From positions 1 through 56,942 of the forward strand of contig NZ_BCRJ01000066.1 in the NCBI RefSeq assembly GCF_001552535.1: a DNA stretch of 56,942 nucleotides, in the 5' to 3' direction. Source of the DNA: Nocardioides jensenii JCM 1364 = NBRC 14755 (GTDB lineage Bacteria > Actinomycetota > Actinomycetes > Propionibacteriales > Nocardioidaceae). Made by a program: the position numbers and the translations under genes. Of the stretch, positions 17,299 to 25,960 are shown in pieces (position 1 is the stretch's first letter; the number at the start of each line of letters is the position of its first letter). The notes below the pieces were generated by a model. The model was not told the DNA's origin and made no database searches. It saw only the letters and a list, made by a program, of their open reading frames with translations.

Positions 17299-17700
17299 TC
17301 AGTCGTCCATGGAGACGAAGGCCAGCCCCGCGGGCCGCGTCGGCGGGTCGTAGGGCTCGGGCCAGAAGTCAGTCACGTGGGTGATCAGGCCTTGCCCGTC
17401 GAAGTCGAAGAAGGCCTGGGCGTCGCCGCTCCCGTCCTCGCCGTCTTCGCCCCGCAGGGTCCACGCGAACCACACCACCGCATGGTCGCCGTCGGCGATC
17501 ACCCTGCGCGGGTCGAGGTGCCACTCGCCGGGGTAGGTCCGGTTGAACTCGAGGTAGGCATCGCGTCCGTGCAGACGTTCACCGGTCTGCGGCATGTCGT
17601 AGACGACATCCGTGGTCATCAGCGAAGTCCACGCGTCCCAGTCCCGGGCCTCGAGAGTGGCGATGAAGCGGCGTGCGGATTCCTCGGTCGCGGTGGCCAT
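17299..17700 (-). CDS. NTF2-like / SnoaL-fold protein
   Basis: 133 residues. The order fits a SnoaL-like cone fold: helix ESARRFIATLEARDWDAWTSLM, strand TTDVVYDMPQTGERLHGRDAYLEFNRTYPGEWH, then DGDHAVVWFAWTLRG and GQGLITHVTDFWPEPYDPP. Proteins of this size include isomerases and polyketide cyclases as well as stress proteins of no known activity. Only 7 bases precede the TSUP gene, suggesting an operon. A -10 box six bases before the ATG suggests a leaderless mRNA. No specific function can be assigned. Confidence 0.78.
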   Translation of the reverse strand: MATATEESARRFIATLEARDWDAWTSLMTTDVVYDMPQTGERLHGRDAYLEFNRTYPGEWHLDPRRVIADGDHAVVWFAWTLRGEDGEDGSGDAQAFFDFDGQGLITHVTDFWPEPYDPPTRPAGLAFVSMDD

Positions 17701-17706
17701 GTCGCG

Positions 17707-17712
17707 ACACTA
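17707..17712 (-). promoter_or_regulatory. -10 box for leaderless NTF2-like/TSUP transcript
   Basis: TAGTGT on the minus strand, 6 nt before the ATG whose first base is 17700. No Shine-Dalgarno sequence. Confidence 0.5.
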
Positions 17713-17814
17713 GCCGTGCGGCGATGCGTGTGATCCACCACGTTCTCGTCACTCGACTGCCGCGCCGGGCGATACTCGGTCGTCGTACGTCCGAGGACCC
17801 GAGGAGGCAGTCAG

Positions 17815-18609
17815 GTGAGTGCACCACTGGTGCTGATCGCGCCCGCGATGGCCATCGGCTCGGGCTACTACCGCCCGCTGGTCCAGGAGTTCGAGGCCCG
17901 CGGCTGGTCGGCCCGCGCCCTGCCCCGCCGCGGTTTCGAGGCCAACGACCGCCCGGCCTCGCGCGACCACGACTGGTCCTACGCCGATGAGATCGAGGTG
18001 ATCGCCGAGGCGGTGGCGGCGGCGCGCGCCGAAGACTCCGACCGGCCGGTGCTCCTGCTCGGTCACAGTCTGGGCGGCCAGCTCGTGGTCGGTCACGAGC
18101 TGACCTGTCCGCCGGCGGACGGCGTCGTCACGGTCGGTGCCTCCCTGCCGCATCACCGCCACCACCCGTACGCCGGCCCGCACCTGGTGCTGATGGGCGG
18201 GCTGATCGTGCCACTGCTCACCACGGTCTTCGGCCACCTGCCCAAACCGGCATTCGGCGCTCCCGGCGCACGCACGCTGATGCGCGAGTGGGCGTGGATG
18301 GTGCTCACCGGACGGACGCCGTACCCCTCGAAGGATCGGGTCGCCACACCGTCACTGATCGTGACGCTCGAGGACGACAAGATGGCCCCGGCCGGCTCGA
18401 TCGACGCCTTCGCACGACGACTGTTCGACACCGCCGCGGTCACGCGCTGGCTCTACGAACATGACGACGTACGCCCCGGCACCAGCAACGACCACATCGC
18501 GTGGGCGCGCGGTGGCGGCCAGGTGGTCGACCGCATCGTGTCGTGGTGGGGCGCACCCGGGAACGTCAGTCCCGACGGCGACCGGGACGACGCGGCCGCC
18601 ACGTTCTGA
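17815..18609 (+). CDS. Alpha/beta-fold hydrolase
   Basis: 264 residues from GTG at 17815, with GAGGAGGCAGTCAG just upstream as ribosome site. The nucleophile elbow is LLLGHSLGGQLVVG; the likely acid is in LIVTLEDDKMAP and the His in TSNDHIAWARGG. Residues before the elbow (YYRPLVQEFEARGWSARALPRRGFE) resemble hydrolases that act on lipid-like or aromatic esters. No signal peptide. It is convergent with the SDR gene at 18623. Its specific substrate is unknown. Confidence 0.82.
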   Translation: MSAPLVLIAPAMAIGSGYYRPLVQEFEARGWSARALPRRGFEANDRPASRDHDWSYADEIEVIAEAVAAARAEDSDRPVLLLGHSLGGQLVVGHELTCPPADGVVTVGASLPHHRHHPYAGPHLVLMGGLIVPLLTTVFGHLPKPAFGAPGARTLMREWAWMVLTGRTPYPSKDRVATPSLIVTLEDDKMAPAGSIDAFARRLFDTAAVTRWLYEHDDVRPGTSNDHIAWARGGGQVVDRIVSWWGAPGNVSPDGDRDDAAATF

Positions 18610-18622
18610 TCAGCCCCTCTGA

Positions 18623-19450
18623 TCAGTTCTTCTGCGCGGCCAGCATCTTCTTCTGGACCCGTCGCCCCTGGGCGACCACCAGCGGCACGGCCGCCAGGCC
18701 GAACTCGGGGAGGAAGTCGCCGGCGCGGGCGACCAGCCCACGCCACTTCGGCACGATCGAGACGAGCTTGGGCTTGTCGAGCACCCGGCGAATCGCATCG
18801 ACGACCTCCTCGGGCTGGAGCAGCTTGCCCGAGAAGGACAGCGCAGAGCCCGGGTCGTCGAGTTTGTCGTGCAGCATCGGGGTCCAGATGCCGTCGGGGC
18901 AGACACACGAAATGCGGATGTCCTTGACGCCGACCGCCTTGAGGTCGGCGGCCGTGCTCAGGCTGAAGCCCATGACGGCGTGCTTCGACGCGGCATAGAC
19001 GGCCTCACCGGTGACCGCCGTGATGCCGGCCAGCGAGGCGATGTTGACCACGTGACCGCCACCCTGGCCGCGCATGGCGCCGATCGCCGCGACCGTGCCG
19101 TTGATGGTGCCGATCGCGTTGACCTCGAGCATCAGGTTGCGGGCGGCCGCGTCCTGTTCCCAGGCCGGGCCGGTGACCAGCACGCCGGCGTTGTTGACCC
19201 ACACCTCGAGGCCGCCGGCGCGCTCGACGATCGCGTCCCGGGCGGCCTCGACCTGGGCGTGGTCACGCACGTCGACAGCCATCGCGAAGGCACCGTGGCC
19301 GAGCTCGTCGGCGGTGGCGCGAGCCGTCGCCTCATCGACGTCAGTGACCAACACCCGGTGCCCGCGCGCGACGAGCAGCCGGGCGATCTCCTTGCCGAGC
19401 CCGCGGCCGGCCCCGGTGACGACGCCACCGCCTCGGGAGGTCGCGTTCAC
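18623..19450 (-). CDS. Short-chain dehydrogenase/reductase
   Basis: 275 residues from GTG at 19450, which overlaps the stop of the upstream gene as GTGA. The cofactor motif is TGAGRGLGKE; VTDVDEATA suggests NAD preference; NNAG follows, and the catalytic Ser/Tyr/Lys are in IASLAG and YAASKH. The C-terminal 60 residues (VPKWRGLVARAGDFLPEF) resemble the long-chain alcohol/ketone SDRs of mycobacteria. Translationally coupled to the metallo-beta-lactamase-fold gene. With that gene and the AraC regulator it resembles a small catabolic module. Confidence 0.88.
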   Translation of the reverse strand: MNATSRGGGVVTGAGRGLGKEIARLLVARGHRVLVTDVDEATARATADELGHGAFAMAVDVRDHAQVEAARDAIVERAGGLEVWVNNAGVLVTGPAWEQDAAARNLMLEVNAIGTINGTVAAIGAMRGQGGGHVVNIASLAGITAVTGEAVYAASKHAVMGFSLSTAADLKAVGVKDIRISCVCPDGIWTPMLHDKLDDPGSALSFSGKLLQPEEVVDAIRRVLDKPKLVSIVPKWRGLVARAGDFLPEFGLAAVPLVVAQGRRVQKKMLAAQKN

Positions 19451-20583
19451 TGCTGACCGCCGATGATCACGCCGTACTCGATGCCGCCGTGCACGTAGGT
19501 CGGGACCACCGGCCAGAACCGCTTCCACGGAGCCAGCTCCGTCGACGGCAGGATCTGCAGCCAGCGCGGGTCGTCCTTGCACGGGTCGGCCAGGGTCTTC
19601 TCCTTGATCATCGAGTCGTACTGGTCGAGCGAGTCCTCGAGGGTGTTGGCGTTCGGGCAGATCTCGCGGCCGAACTGCTCGTGATAGCGCCGCACACCGG
19701 GGATCTTCGACAGCTCGGGCTGCCAGTTGTCGAGGGAGATGCCGTTCTCCGAGGACACCCACACGCCGTCGTCGGTGTTGATCACCAGCGAGTGGTTGCC
19801 GTCGGTGTGCCCGGGCGTCCACAGCAGGGCGATGCCGGGGCCGAGCTCGATGTCACCGTCGAAGGTGACGAACTTGTCCGGGTCGACGCCTCCGAGCCCG
19901 CCGTCGACGTACCACGCCCACTGCATCGGGTGCAGCGACTGCAGCGTGGCCAGCTCGCGGGAGTGGACCAGCATCTTCGCGTCGCCGAAGAGCGGCTGGC
20001 GTGGGGCGCTCTCGCCGTCGATGACCTCGGTCGATCCGAGGATCATCCGAGGGTCCTGCACGTGCAGGTGGTCGAACGTGGCGAAGTCGATGTCGGCGGG
20101 CGTCAGGCCGAGTTTGGCCAGGACCTGGTCGGGCTCGTTGTAGTACTTGAGCATCAGCTTCTCGATGAGCTTGGCGCCGGGCACCTTGTCCATCAGCGCC
20201 TGCAGGTTGCTGTAGAACGGCGCCTCCGCCGACCCCTCCGGCATCGTCGGCTCGAAGACGAGGGTGCGCGGCGTGCCGTTCCAGTCGTCGTACTGCACGA
20301 CGACCATCCGGTTGATCATCGAGATCAGCGGCAGGGTCGGCACGGACACCGCGTCGTGGAAGGCGTAGTTGACGGGGTAGGGCGCGGCGGCGATGTCGAC
20401 CGACTTCACCGCGCGGACCGTTCCCTGCGCCTTGAACCGCTGCTTGTACGCCGTGGCCGCCTCGCGGACAGCACGGAGTCGTTCGCCGCGGGGCCACACA
20501 TCGTGGACGCCGTCGAACTCGGGGATGGTGCGGATGCCGAGCGTGCCGAGATCGGTGCTCTGTTCCGGTGCGGTCTTGGTCAT
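19447..20583 (-). CDS. Metallo-beta-lactamase-fold hydrolase
   Basis: 378 residues. The expected HxHxDH zinc motif appears in a changed form, ATFDHLHVQDPR, giving two His and an Asp. A later LLWTPGHTDGNHSLVIN supplies the third His, and VHGGIEYG near the C-terminus the last. This pattern is found in a branch annotated as MBL-fold proteins near SDR and monooxygenase genes in actinobacteria. Hydrolysis of a lactone or ester is plausible but unproven. It is first in an operon with the SDR and lies downstream of an inverted repeat at 20650-20672. Confidence 0.82.
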   Translation of the reverse strand: MTKTAPEQSTDLGTLGIRTIPEFDGVHDVWPRGERLRAVREAATAYKQRFKAQGTVRAVKSVDIAAAPYPVNYAFHDAVSVPTLPLISMINRMVVVQYDDWNGTPRTLVFEPTMPEGSAEAPFYSNLQALMDKVPGAKLIEKLMLKYYNEPDQVLAKLGLTPADIDFATFDHLHVQDPRMILGSTEVIDGESAPRQPLFGDAKMLVHSRELATLQSLHPMQWAWYVDGGLGGVDPDKFVTFDGDIELGPGIALLWTPGHTDGNHSLVINTDDGVWVSSENGISLDNWQPELSKIPGVRRYHEQFGREICPNANTLEDSLDQYDSMIKEKTLADPCKDDPRWLQILPSTELAPWKRFWPVVPTYVHGGIEYGVIIGGQQ

Positions 20584-20649
20584 GGCATGGCCGTCTTCCT
20601 GCGTCGCTGGGTCGTTGCGCGCACCAGCGTGCAGCGGTCAGCGCCGGAA

Positions 20650-20672
20650 AACTTGTCCCAACGCGACAAGTT
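20650..20672. promoter_or_regulatory. Inverted repeat upstream of the MBL/SDR operon
   Basis: AACTTGTC and GACAAGTT are perfect 8-bp arms around 7 bases. The repeat starts at the AraC stop codon and sits 67 bases before the MBL start. It could be an operator or a terminator of the AraC gene; the operator reading is preferred because it lacks GC-rich stem character. Confidence 0.45.
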
Positions 20673-21694
20673 CAGGCGCGCGAAGCCCGCGCCGTACGCC
20701 GCAGCTCGCGAGGGCTCACGCCGAACCACCGCCGCACCGCATGGCTGAGCGCGGACTGCTCGGCGAACCCGACCATCGCCGCCACCTGACCCAGAGGCAG
20801 CTCAGTGGTGGTGACGTAACGCTGGGCCGCATCCCGGCGTACGCCGTCGAGAACTCTCTCGAAGGTCGTGCCCTCGGCGGCCAACTGTCGTTGCAGCGTG
20901 CGCGGGTGGACCGCGAGCAACCGGGCCACGTTCGCGATGGCCGGCGTCGTGGTGTGCAGGCTGCCGGCCAGGGCACCCCGCACCTGCGCCGACACCAGCC
21001 GCGCCGGGTCGGCGTACTGATCGGCGAGGTGGTCCATGGCCAGTCGGCGGATGCTCTCGTTGGCACCGGCGAAGTGTTCCTCGAGCCGGCGGGACTCCAC
21101 GCGCAACGCTGCCGTGGGCCGACCGAACTTCACGTCGGCGCCGAAGAACTCGAGGTAGCGACTCACCGGCGAGATCGGCTGGTGGGGCACCTCGACGGTG
21201 CGCAGCCCGGCGGCGTCGCCGATCAGATTGGTGGCGATGCGGTGGAAGACGCCCAGGCCGAGCTCCATCGCCTGCGGCGAGTACGGCGACTCGCGCAGGT
21301 CCTTGCGATAGGTCAACGCGACGATGTCCGGATCGCCCCACGGGTCGGCATCCATGCCGATGCTCAGCGCCGGACTGTGCACGAACATGAACCGCGACGC
21401 GCACTCCAGGGCCTCGACGGCGGTCCGCGACGCCTCGATGGCCACCGCCAGCTGACCGAGGATGCCGAGGTCCTGACGGTCGGCGAGGCGCAACCCCAGG
21501 TCGGGGCAGGCGAGCTCCTCGGCGACGGCGTCGAGCATGCGGTCGTGGGCGGTGATGGAGATCAGGCCGTCGTCATCGCTGAGGACGGCGCGGTCGATGC
21601 CGTAACGGCCGAGCAGCGTGTCGACGTCACCCCCGAGCTCGGTCGCGAGCGGCACGAAGCCACGCAGGCTGGCGGCGCGGATCAGGGGTCCCAC
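20672..21694 (-). CDS. AraC-family regulator with arabinose-binding-like N-terminus (OruR/VirS type)
   Basis: 340 residues from GTG. The N-terminal 190 residues form the PF12625-type ligand domain common to OruR, VirS and related regulators. The C-terminal double helix-turn-helix runs from about 240: IANVARLLAVHPRTLQRQLAAEGTTFERVLD, then LGQVAAMVGFAEQSALSHAVRRWFGVSPRELR. Located directly upstream of, and on the same strand as, the MBL/SDR operon, so activation of those genes is likely. A -10 box six bases before the start codon suggests a leaderless mRNA. The effector is unknown. Confidence 0.88.
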   Translation of the reverse strand: MGPLIRAASLRGFVPLATELGGDVDTLLGRYGIDRAVLSDDDGLISITAHDRMLDAVAEELACPDLGLRLADRQDLGILGQLAVAIEASRTAVEALECASRFMFVHSPALSIGMDADPWGDPDIVALTYRKDLRESPYSPQAMELGLGVFHRIATNLIGDAAGLRTVEVPHQPISPVSRYLEFFGADVKFGRPTAALRVESRRLEEHFAGANESIRRLAMDHLADQYADPARLVSAQVRGALAGSLHTTTPAIANVARLLAVHPRTLQRQLAAEGTTFERVLDGVRRDAAQRYVTTTELPLGQVAAMVGFAEQSALSHAVRRWFGVSPRELRRTARASRA

Positions 21695-21700
21695 GTGCTC

Positions 21701-21706
21701 AGGTTA
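21701..21706 (-). promoter_or_regulatory. -10 box for leaderless araC-type gene
   Basis: TAACCT on the minus strand, 6 nt before the GTG whose first base is 21694. Confidence 0.45.
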
Positions 21707-21724
21707 GGACCCGGGGCCGCCGAG

Positions 21725-22285
21725 TCAGTCGCCGGATACGGGCGGCCCGTCCAGCAGGCGCGGCACGTAGTCGAGCAGCTGCTGCCCACCGTCGAAGGTG
21801 CGGCTCTCGACCAGGTCGAGCGCGACGTCGGGGTAGTTGTCGTAGATGCGCTCGTTGCCGGTCTTCCCGGTGATCACCGGGAAGACCACGACCCGGAACC
21901 GGTCCACCAGGCCAGCGGTCAGCAACGCTCGGGCGAGGGTGAGGCTGCCCAGGGTCGCCAGTGGCGTCGTCTCGGTCGCCTTCAGCTGCCGGACGGTCTC
22001 GACCGGGTCGGTGGAGACCAGGGTCGTGTTCGGCCAGAACAGCGGCTCGGTCAGTGTCGAGGAGAAGACGATCTTGCGCAGATCGGCCATCGGGTCGGGC
22101 TCACCCTCGACGGTCAGCTCGGACATCAGTCGGTAGGTCGTGGCGCCCATCAGGTGGGTGTGCTCGGGCTGCTCTCCCAGCCAGGCAAGGTAGTCCGGGC
22201 TCTCCATGCCCCAGAAGCCGGGCCAGCCCTCGGCGCCGCCGTACCCGTCAAGCGAGGTGATGTAGTCGATCATCAAGTCGGCCAT
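21725..22285 (-). CDS. Dihydrofolate-reductase-fold protein (RibD C-terminal domain family)
   Basis: 186 residues from MADLMIDYITSLDGY, chosen over an internal Met because GGAGA precedes it by 5 bases; a longer open frame to 23308 has no start support. HLMGATTYRLM, IVFSSTL and LATLGSLTLARALLTAGLVDRFRVVVFPVITG form the RibD_C NADPH-binding pattern. Small stand-alone members of this family are widespread in actinobacteria and mostly of unknown substrate. There are no riboflavin genes nearby. Convergent with nothing; it shares a 156-base upstream gap with the secreted propeller gene. Confidence 0.85.
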   Translation of the reverse strand: MADLMIDYITSLDGYGGAEGWPGFWGMESPDYLAWLGEQPEHTHLMGATTYRLMSELTVEGEPDPMADLRKIVFSSTLTEPLFWPNTTLVSTDPVETVRQLKATETTPLATLGSLTLARALLTAGLVDRFRVVVFPVITGKTGNERIYDNYPDVALDLVESRTFDGGQQLLDYVPRLLDGPPVSGD

Positions 22286-22441
22286 GTCGGTCTCCACGAA
22301 GTTGGGGGTGGTCCAGGGCAGACCGAGAATGTGGTGCGGATTCATCGCTCCTGCGCCGCACTCCCCGCTGCAACGCGCCGGCCGTGATTCGTTGCGCCCG
22401 GCCTCTGGACAGGCGGCGACCGGCGCGGCAGGGTGCCAAGC

Positions 22442-23521
22442 ATGCGCATCCTGCTCGGCACCTCCGCCCTGGTCCTGACTGCACTCCCGTTCGGTACGCC
22501 GGCCTCGGCGCAGGCGCCGATCGACCACGGAGACTCCGATCCGTCGTGGAGCGAGTCGGTGGCCGACGCCGACCAGAGCTTCCGCGGCCTCGACGCGGTC
22601 GACGACCGCACCGCGTGGATCGCCGGCAGCAGTCTGACCGAGGGCGGTCCCGGCAAGATCCTGCGGACCACCGACGGCGGCGACTCCTGGCAGGACGTCA
22701 GCCCGCCCGACACCGCGGGCCTGGGCTTCCGCGACGTCGAGGCCAGCAGCGCGCACTCCGCGTCGGTGCTGGCGATCGGCCCGGGCGAGGCCTCCCGGAT
22801 CTACCGCACCACCGACGGGGGCGACACCTGGCAGGAGACGTTCCACAACACCGACGAGGCCGCGTTCTACAACTGCATGGACTTCTATCCCGGCGGCAAG
22901 CGCGGGCTCGCGGTCAGCGACCCGGTCGACGGCACGTTCCGCATCATCGGCACCAGCGACGGCGGCCGGTCGTGGCAGGTGATGTCCGATGCCGGCATGC
23001 CCGACTCGACCGGCGAGTTCAACTTCTCCGCCAGCGGCGACTGCCTGGTGATCCAGGGCCGCGACGCCTGGTTCGGCTCCGGCGGCAGCATCTCGCGGGT
23101 CTTCCACTCCAGCGACTTCGGGCGCACCTGGGACGCCGAGGACTCCACGATCCCGGCCGGCGAGGCGGCCGGAGTCTTCGGCCTGGCCTTCCGTACGTCG
23201 CACGAGGGCATTGCCGTCGGTGGTGACTTCTCGGCGCCCGACGACGGTGTCGACGCCACCGCGGTCAGGTCTCGCGACACCTGGCGCAACGCCGGCGATC
23301 TCGCCCACCTCGGCGAGGACGCCGCCTGGATCCAGGGCCGGCGCAACACGTTGGTCGTGGTCGGCGAGTCAGGTGACGTCATGGGCAGCAGCATCAGCCG
23401 CGACGGTGGCCACAGCTGGGAGCAGTTCTCCGAGACCGGGTTCCACACGCTCGACTGCGTTCGTCGTACCTGCTGGGCGGCGGGTGGCGACGGTCGCGTG
23501 GCCACCCTGCGACTGCACTGA
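22442..23521 (+). CDS. Secreted Asp-box beta-propeller protein
   Basis: 359 residues with a signal peptide (MRILLGTSALVLTALPFGTPASAQA, cleavage probably after ASA). Five Asp-box motifs follow: TTDGGDSW, TTDGGDTW, TSDGGRSW, SSDFGRTW and SRDGGHSW. This is the sialidase/Ycf48-like propeller pattern. Two Cys pairs occur (NCM and GDC; DCVRRTC near the C-terminus). No catalytic sialidase residues (RIP motif) are seen, so binding or scaffold function is more likely than hydrolysis. It is monocistronic and convergent with a GNAT gene. Confidence 0.8.
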   Translation: MRILLGTSALVLTALPFGTPASAQAPIDHGDSDPSWSESVADADQSFRGLDAVDDRTAWIAGSSLTEGGPGKILRTTDGGDSWQDVSPPDTAGLGFRDVEASSAHSASVLAIGPGEASRIYRTTDGGDTWQETFHNTDEAAFYNCMDFYPGGKRGLAVSDPVDGTFRIIGTSDGGRSWQVMSDAGMPDSTGEFNFSASGDCLVIQGRDAWFGSGGSISRVFHSSDFGRTWDAEDSTIPAGEAAGVFGLAFRTSHEGIAVGGDFSAPDDGVDATAVRSRDTWRNAGDLAHLGEDAAWIQGRRNTLVVVGESGDVMGSSISRDGGHSWEQFSETGFHTLDCVRRTCWAAGGDGRVATLRLH

Positions 23522-23556
23522 CGGCTACTCACCGTTCGGACTGTTGAGGAGGCTGG

Positions 23557-24033
23557 TCACCCCAGCGGACGCTTGAAGCCCTCGTGGCTCGCCGCGTAGC
23601 CGAGGCGCTCGTAGAAGCGGTGCGCGTCGACACGCTGCTTGTCCGAGGTCAGCTGCGCGAGAGTCGCCCCGCGCGCCGCACCATGGGCCGCGGCCCACTC
23701 CATCAGCGCGGTGCCCAGGCCTGTCCCCCGCGTGCTGGAGGAGACCCGGAAGGCTTCGATCTGCAGGCGCTTGGCGCCGGCACGGGCGAGCCCCGGGATC
23801 ACGGTCAGCTGCAACATCGCGACCAGGTCACCGCTCTCGTCGCGCACCGCCGCGAGGTACTGGTGCGGATCGGCGTCGATCTCCCGGAACGCGGTCAGGT
23901 AGGGCGCCAGGTCCGGCGACTCACGCGCTGCTCCGATGCTGTCGTCGGCCAGCAGCGCCACCAGTCCCGGCACGTCGGACGCCGTGGCGCGCTCGATGGT
24001 GAACCGACGGTCGGCGAGTTGGAGTTCGGTCAT
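23557..24033 (-). CDS. GNAT-family N-acetyltransferase
   Basis: 158 residues. GNAT fold with the acetyl-CoA P-loop STRGTGLGTALMEWAAAHGAARG at about 105-125 and the typical C-terminal RVDAHRFYERLGYAASHEGFKR. The substrate is not identifiable. It lies alone between convergent secreted propeller and divergent SRPBCC genes. The length is the usual single-domain size. Confidence 0.85.
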   Translation of the reverse strand: MTELQLADRRFTIERATASDVPGLVALLADDSIGAARESPDLAPYLTAFREIDADPHQYLAAVRDESGDLVAMLQLTVIPGLARAGAKRLQIEAFRVSSSTRGTGLGTALMEWAAAHGAARGATLAQLTSDKQRVDAHRFYERLGYAASHEGFKRPLG

Positions 24034-24098
24034 CTCGCCAGCCTTTCATCAGCGCTGCCGGGAAAATGCGCTGGTCATGCTCGGCGGCCTGAGGTTTG

Positions 24099-24914
24099 AT
24101 GTCAGGCGTGGGGATCCACGACGAGCTCTTCATCGCCGCGCCACCCGAGCGGGTCTGGGCGCTGACCGAAGACGTCGAGGGTTGGCCACGGCTGACCCCG
24201 ACCATGACGTCGGTGACCCGGCTCGAGACAGGACCGTTCGGCGTCGGCTCGACCGCCCGCATCAAGCAGCCCCGACTCCCACCTGCGACGTGGACGGTCA
24301 CCGAGCTCGACCCACTGCGCCGGTTCTTCTGGGAGACCCGGCGCAACGGCGTGGTGGTCACCGGCGGACACCAGATCGAACCCGTCGAGGGCGGCTGCCG
24401 CAACCTGCTCACCGTCGAACTCTCCGGGACCGGCGCCGGAGTGCTCGCCGTGCTGTTGGGGCCGACGCTGCGCACGGCGATCGCGACCGAGAACGACGGT
24501 TTCCGCCGTGGCGCCGAGGGCCTGGACCGACCGGCGTACGTCGATGAGCACCGGCTCAACATCGACGCCACACCGGAGGCGGTGTGGTCCGCGGTCGAAG
24601 ACTTTGCCGTGCGACTGCACGGACCGCGGCGCGGCCTGCTCTCCACAGTGCTGGGGCTCGAGCCCGCGTCGGGATTCGCGGTCGCCGAGCGGGTGCCGTC
24701 GCGACTGCTCAGCCTCCAGGGTGGGCACCGCTTCTCGACCTATGCGCTCGACTTCCGCGTCAACGCCACGACGAACGGCACGGAGCTCTGCGCCGTCACG
24801 TACGCCGACTTCCCCGGCCCGCACGGGTTCGCGTATCGCTCTGCGGTGATCGGCTCCCGCGGCCACGCGCTCGGCGTACGACGCCTGCTGCGGCAGATCG
24901 CCGATCACGTCTGA
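24099..24914 (+). CDS. Protein with two SRPBCC-type domains
   Basis: 271 residues from ATG 24099; a GTG at 24108 is an alternative. The first half (HDELFIAAPPERVWALTEDVEGWPRLTPTMTSV) is a polyketide-cyclase-like START domain. A second unit begins near 150 with HRLNIDATPEAVWSAVEDFAVRLHGPRRGL and continues to VTYADFPGPHGFAYRSAVIGSRGHA, resembling DUF2867-like SRPBCC. Such domains bind hydrophobic ligands. The fusion of two different ones is not a type I know by name. A YjbR-like gene follows 14 bases later and is probably co-transcribed. Confidence 0.75.
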   Translation: MSGVGIHDELFIAAPPERVWALTEDVEGWPRLTPTMTSVTRLETGPFGVGSTARIKQPRLPPATWTVTELDPLRRFFWETRRNGVVVTGGHQIEPVEGGCRNLLTVELSGTGAGVLAVLLGPTLRTAIATENDGFRRGAEGLDRPAYVDEHRLNIDATPEAVWSAVEDFAVRLHGPRRGLLSTVLGLEPASGFAVAERVPSRLLSLQGGHRFSTYALDFRVNATTNGTELCAVTYADFPGPHGFAYRSAVIGSRGHALGVRRLLRQIADHV

Positions 24915-24928
24915 CCGAGGAGTCGAGC

Positions 24929-25288
24929 ATGGCAGTGATCGAGGATGTGCGGGCACTGGGCACCGAGCTGGAGCGCTCCTACCCGGTCCACGTGCGCGGA
25001 CGGCTCAAGTTCCGGGTCAAGCAGATCGTCTATGTCGGCTTCTCGCTCGACGAGACCGTGATGGGCTTCGCGTTCCCCAAGGAGGAGCGGGACGGACTGG
25101 TCGGCGGTGAGCCGCACAAGTTCTCCCTGCCCTCCGAGTCGGACCTGCGCTTCAACTGGGTGCACGCCCACCTCGCCGAGCTCGACCCGACCGAGGCCCG
25201 CGAGCTCGTCGTCGACGCATGGCGCATGGTCGTGCCCCAGAAGGTCGCTCGCGCCTATGACCTCACCCATCCGAACGGGCCAGGCTGA
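24929..25288 (+). CDS. MmcQ/YjbR-family protein
   Basis: 119 residues, with GAGGAGTC 5-12 bases before the ATG. The fold markers are FSLDETVMGFAFPKEERDGL, LPSESDLRFNWVHAHLAEL and the C-terminal DAWRMVVPQKVARAYD. The family has a CyaY-like fold and may bind DNA or partner proteins; no activity is established. It follows the SRPBCC gene by 14 bases. Its last 26 bases overlap the convergent F420-type gene, so the two 3' ends share DNA. Confidence 0.82.
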   Translation: MAVIEDVRALGTELERSYPVHVRGRLKFRVKQIVYVGFSLDETVMGFAFPKEERDGLVGGEPHKFSLPSESDLRFNWVHAHLAELDPTEARELVVDAWRMVVPQKVARAYDLTHPNGPG

Positions 25289-25940
25289 CCCGTTCCGGCG
25301 GCGACTGGGGCGACGTCTGGGGCTCCGGTCCGGGGGCACCGTCCAGGAACAGCCGCACGTGCACGGTGAGCAGGTCGGCGCCCAGCACCCGCACGTTCAT
25401 CGCGTTGTAGGCGCGCAGGGGGTGCCAGGCGATGACGCGGCGCTGCCTGGCCAGCGGGTCGTCGTCCGGCAGGATCGTCGCGATTCCGGGCACCCATCGG
25501 TAGCGCCAGCCGACCCGCAACCGAACACGGACCCGAGGGTCCTGCGAGATGTTGCGGACGTAGCCGGCCCGCGACCCGTGCTCGGCGATGATCCAGAAGT
25601 CGTGGCCCTGGCGGCCGTTGCCGACGGGCACCCGCCGCAACCTGCCCGACGTACGCCCGGTCGTCTCGAGGATGGCCAGCCCGAGCGGGTTGATGCCGAT
25701 GGCGAGGCACAGGCGCATCAGCGGATTGACCGTCCACCGCTGGACGGTGCGCACGATCAGCACCTTGGCCCGTCGGCTGCGGGCAGTGATCACCAGCAGG
25801 GCCAGGTAGACGACGCTCTGGATCACCGGCGAGAGAAGGCCTCCACCGGTCAGTGCATGGAGGCCCCAGGTGAGTCCCAGGGCCAGGACCGTCCCGACGA
25901 CCAGTCCGCGAGGAAGGTTAATACAGTCGTATGGTTTCAT
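25263..25940 (-). CDS. Deazaflavin (F420)-dependent nitroreductase-family protein with N-terminal membrane segments
   Basis: 225 residues. The C-terminal 150 residues carry the DUF385/Ddn pattern: TTGRTSGRLRRVPVGNGRQGHDFWIIAEHG, then GYVRNISQDPRVRVRL. Residues 13-60 form two hydrophobic helices absent from most family members, which would place it at the membrane. Start ATG 25940 lies inside the 30-bp palindrome shared with the tetR promoter. Another ATG at 25958 is possible. The family reduces nitro compounds, quinones or enones with F420H2. Divergent from a TetR regulator that very likely represses it. Confidence 0.8.
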   Translation of the reverse strand: MKPYDCINLPRGLVVGTVLALGLTWGLHALTGGGLLSPVIQSVVYLALLVITARSRRAKVLIVRTVQRWTVNPLMRLCLAIGINPLGLAILETTGRTSGRLRRVPVGNGRQGHDFWIIAEHGSRAGYVRNISQDPRVRVRLRVGWRYRWVPGIATILPDDDPLARQRRVIAWHPLRAYNAMNVRVLGADLLTVHVRLFLDGAPGPEPQTSPQSPPERVSLARSDG

Positions 25941-25950
25941 ACGACTGTAT
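25921..25950. promoter_or_regulatory. 30-bp perfect palindrome, operator of the divergent F420-type/TetR pair
   Basis: Arms ATACAGTCGTATG and its exact complement flank GTTT. It overlaps the start of the F420-type gene and ends inside the TetR -10 box (TATGAT, 25948-25953), which is 7 nt before the ATG at 25961. A dimeric TetR bound here would block both genes. Confidence 0.8.
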
Positions 25951-25960
25951 GATGCCACTC

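Noticed and set aside
22286..23308. N-terminal extension of the RibD-like protein by about 340 residues
   Set aside because: It lies antisense to the secreted propeller gene, which has a signal peptide and Asp boxes, and the ribosome site supports the start at 22285.
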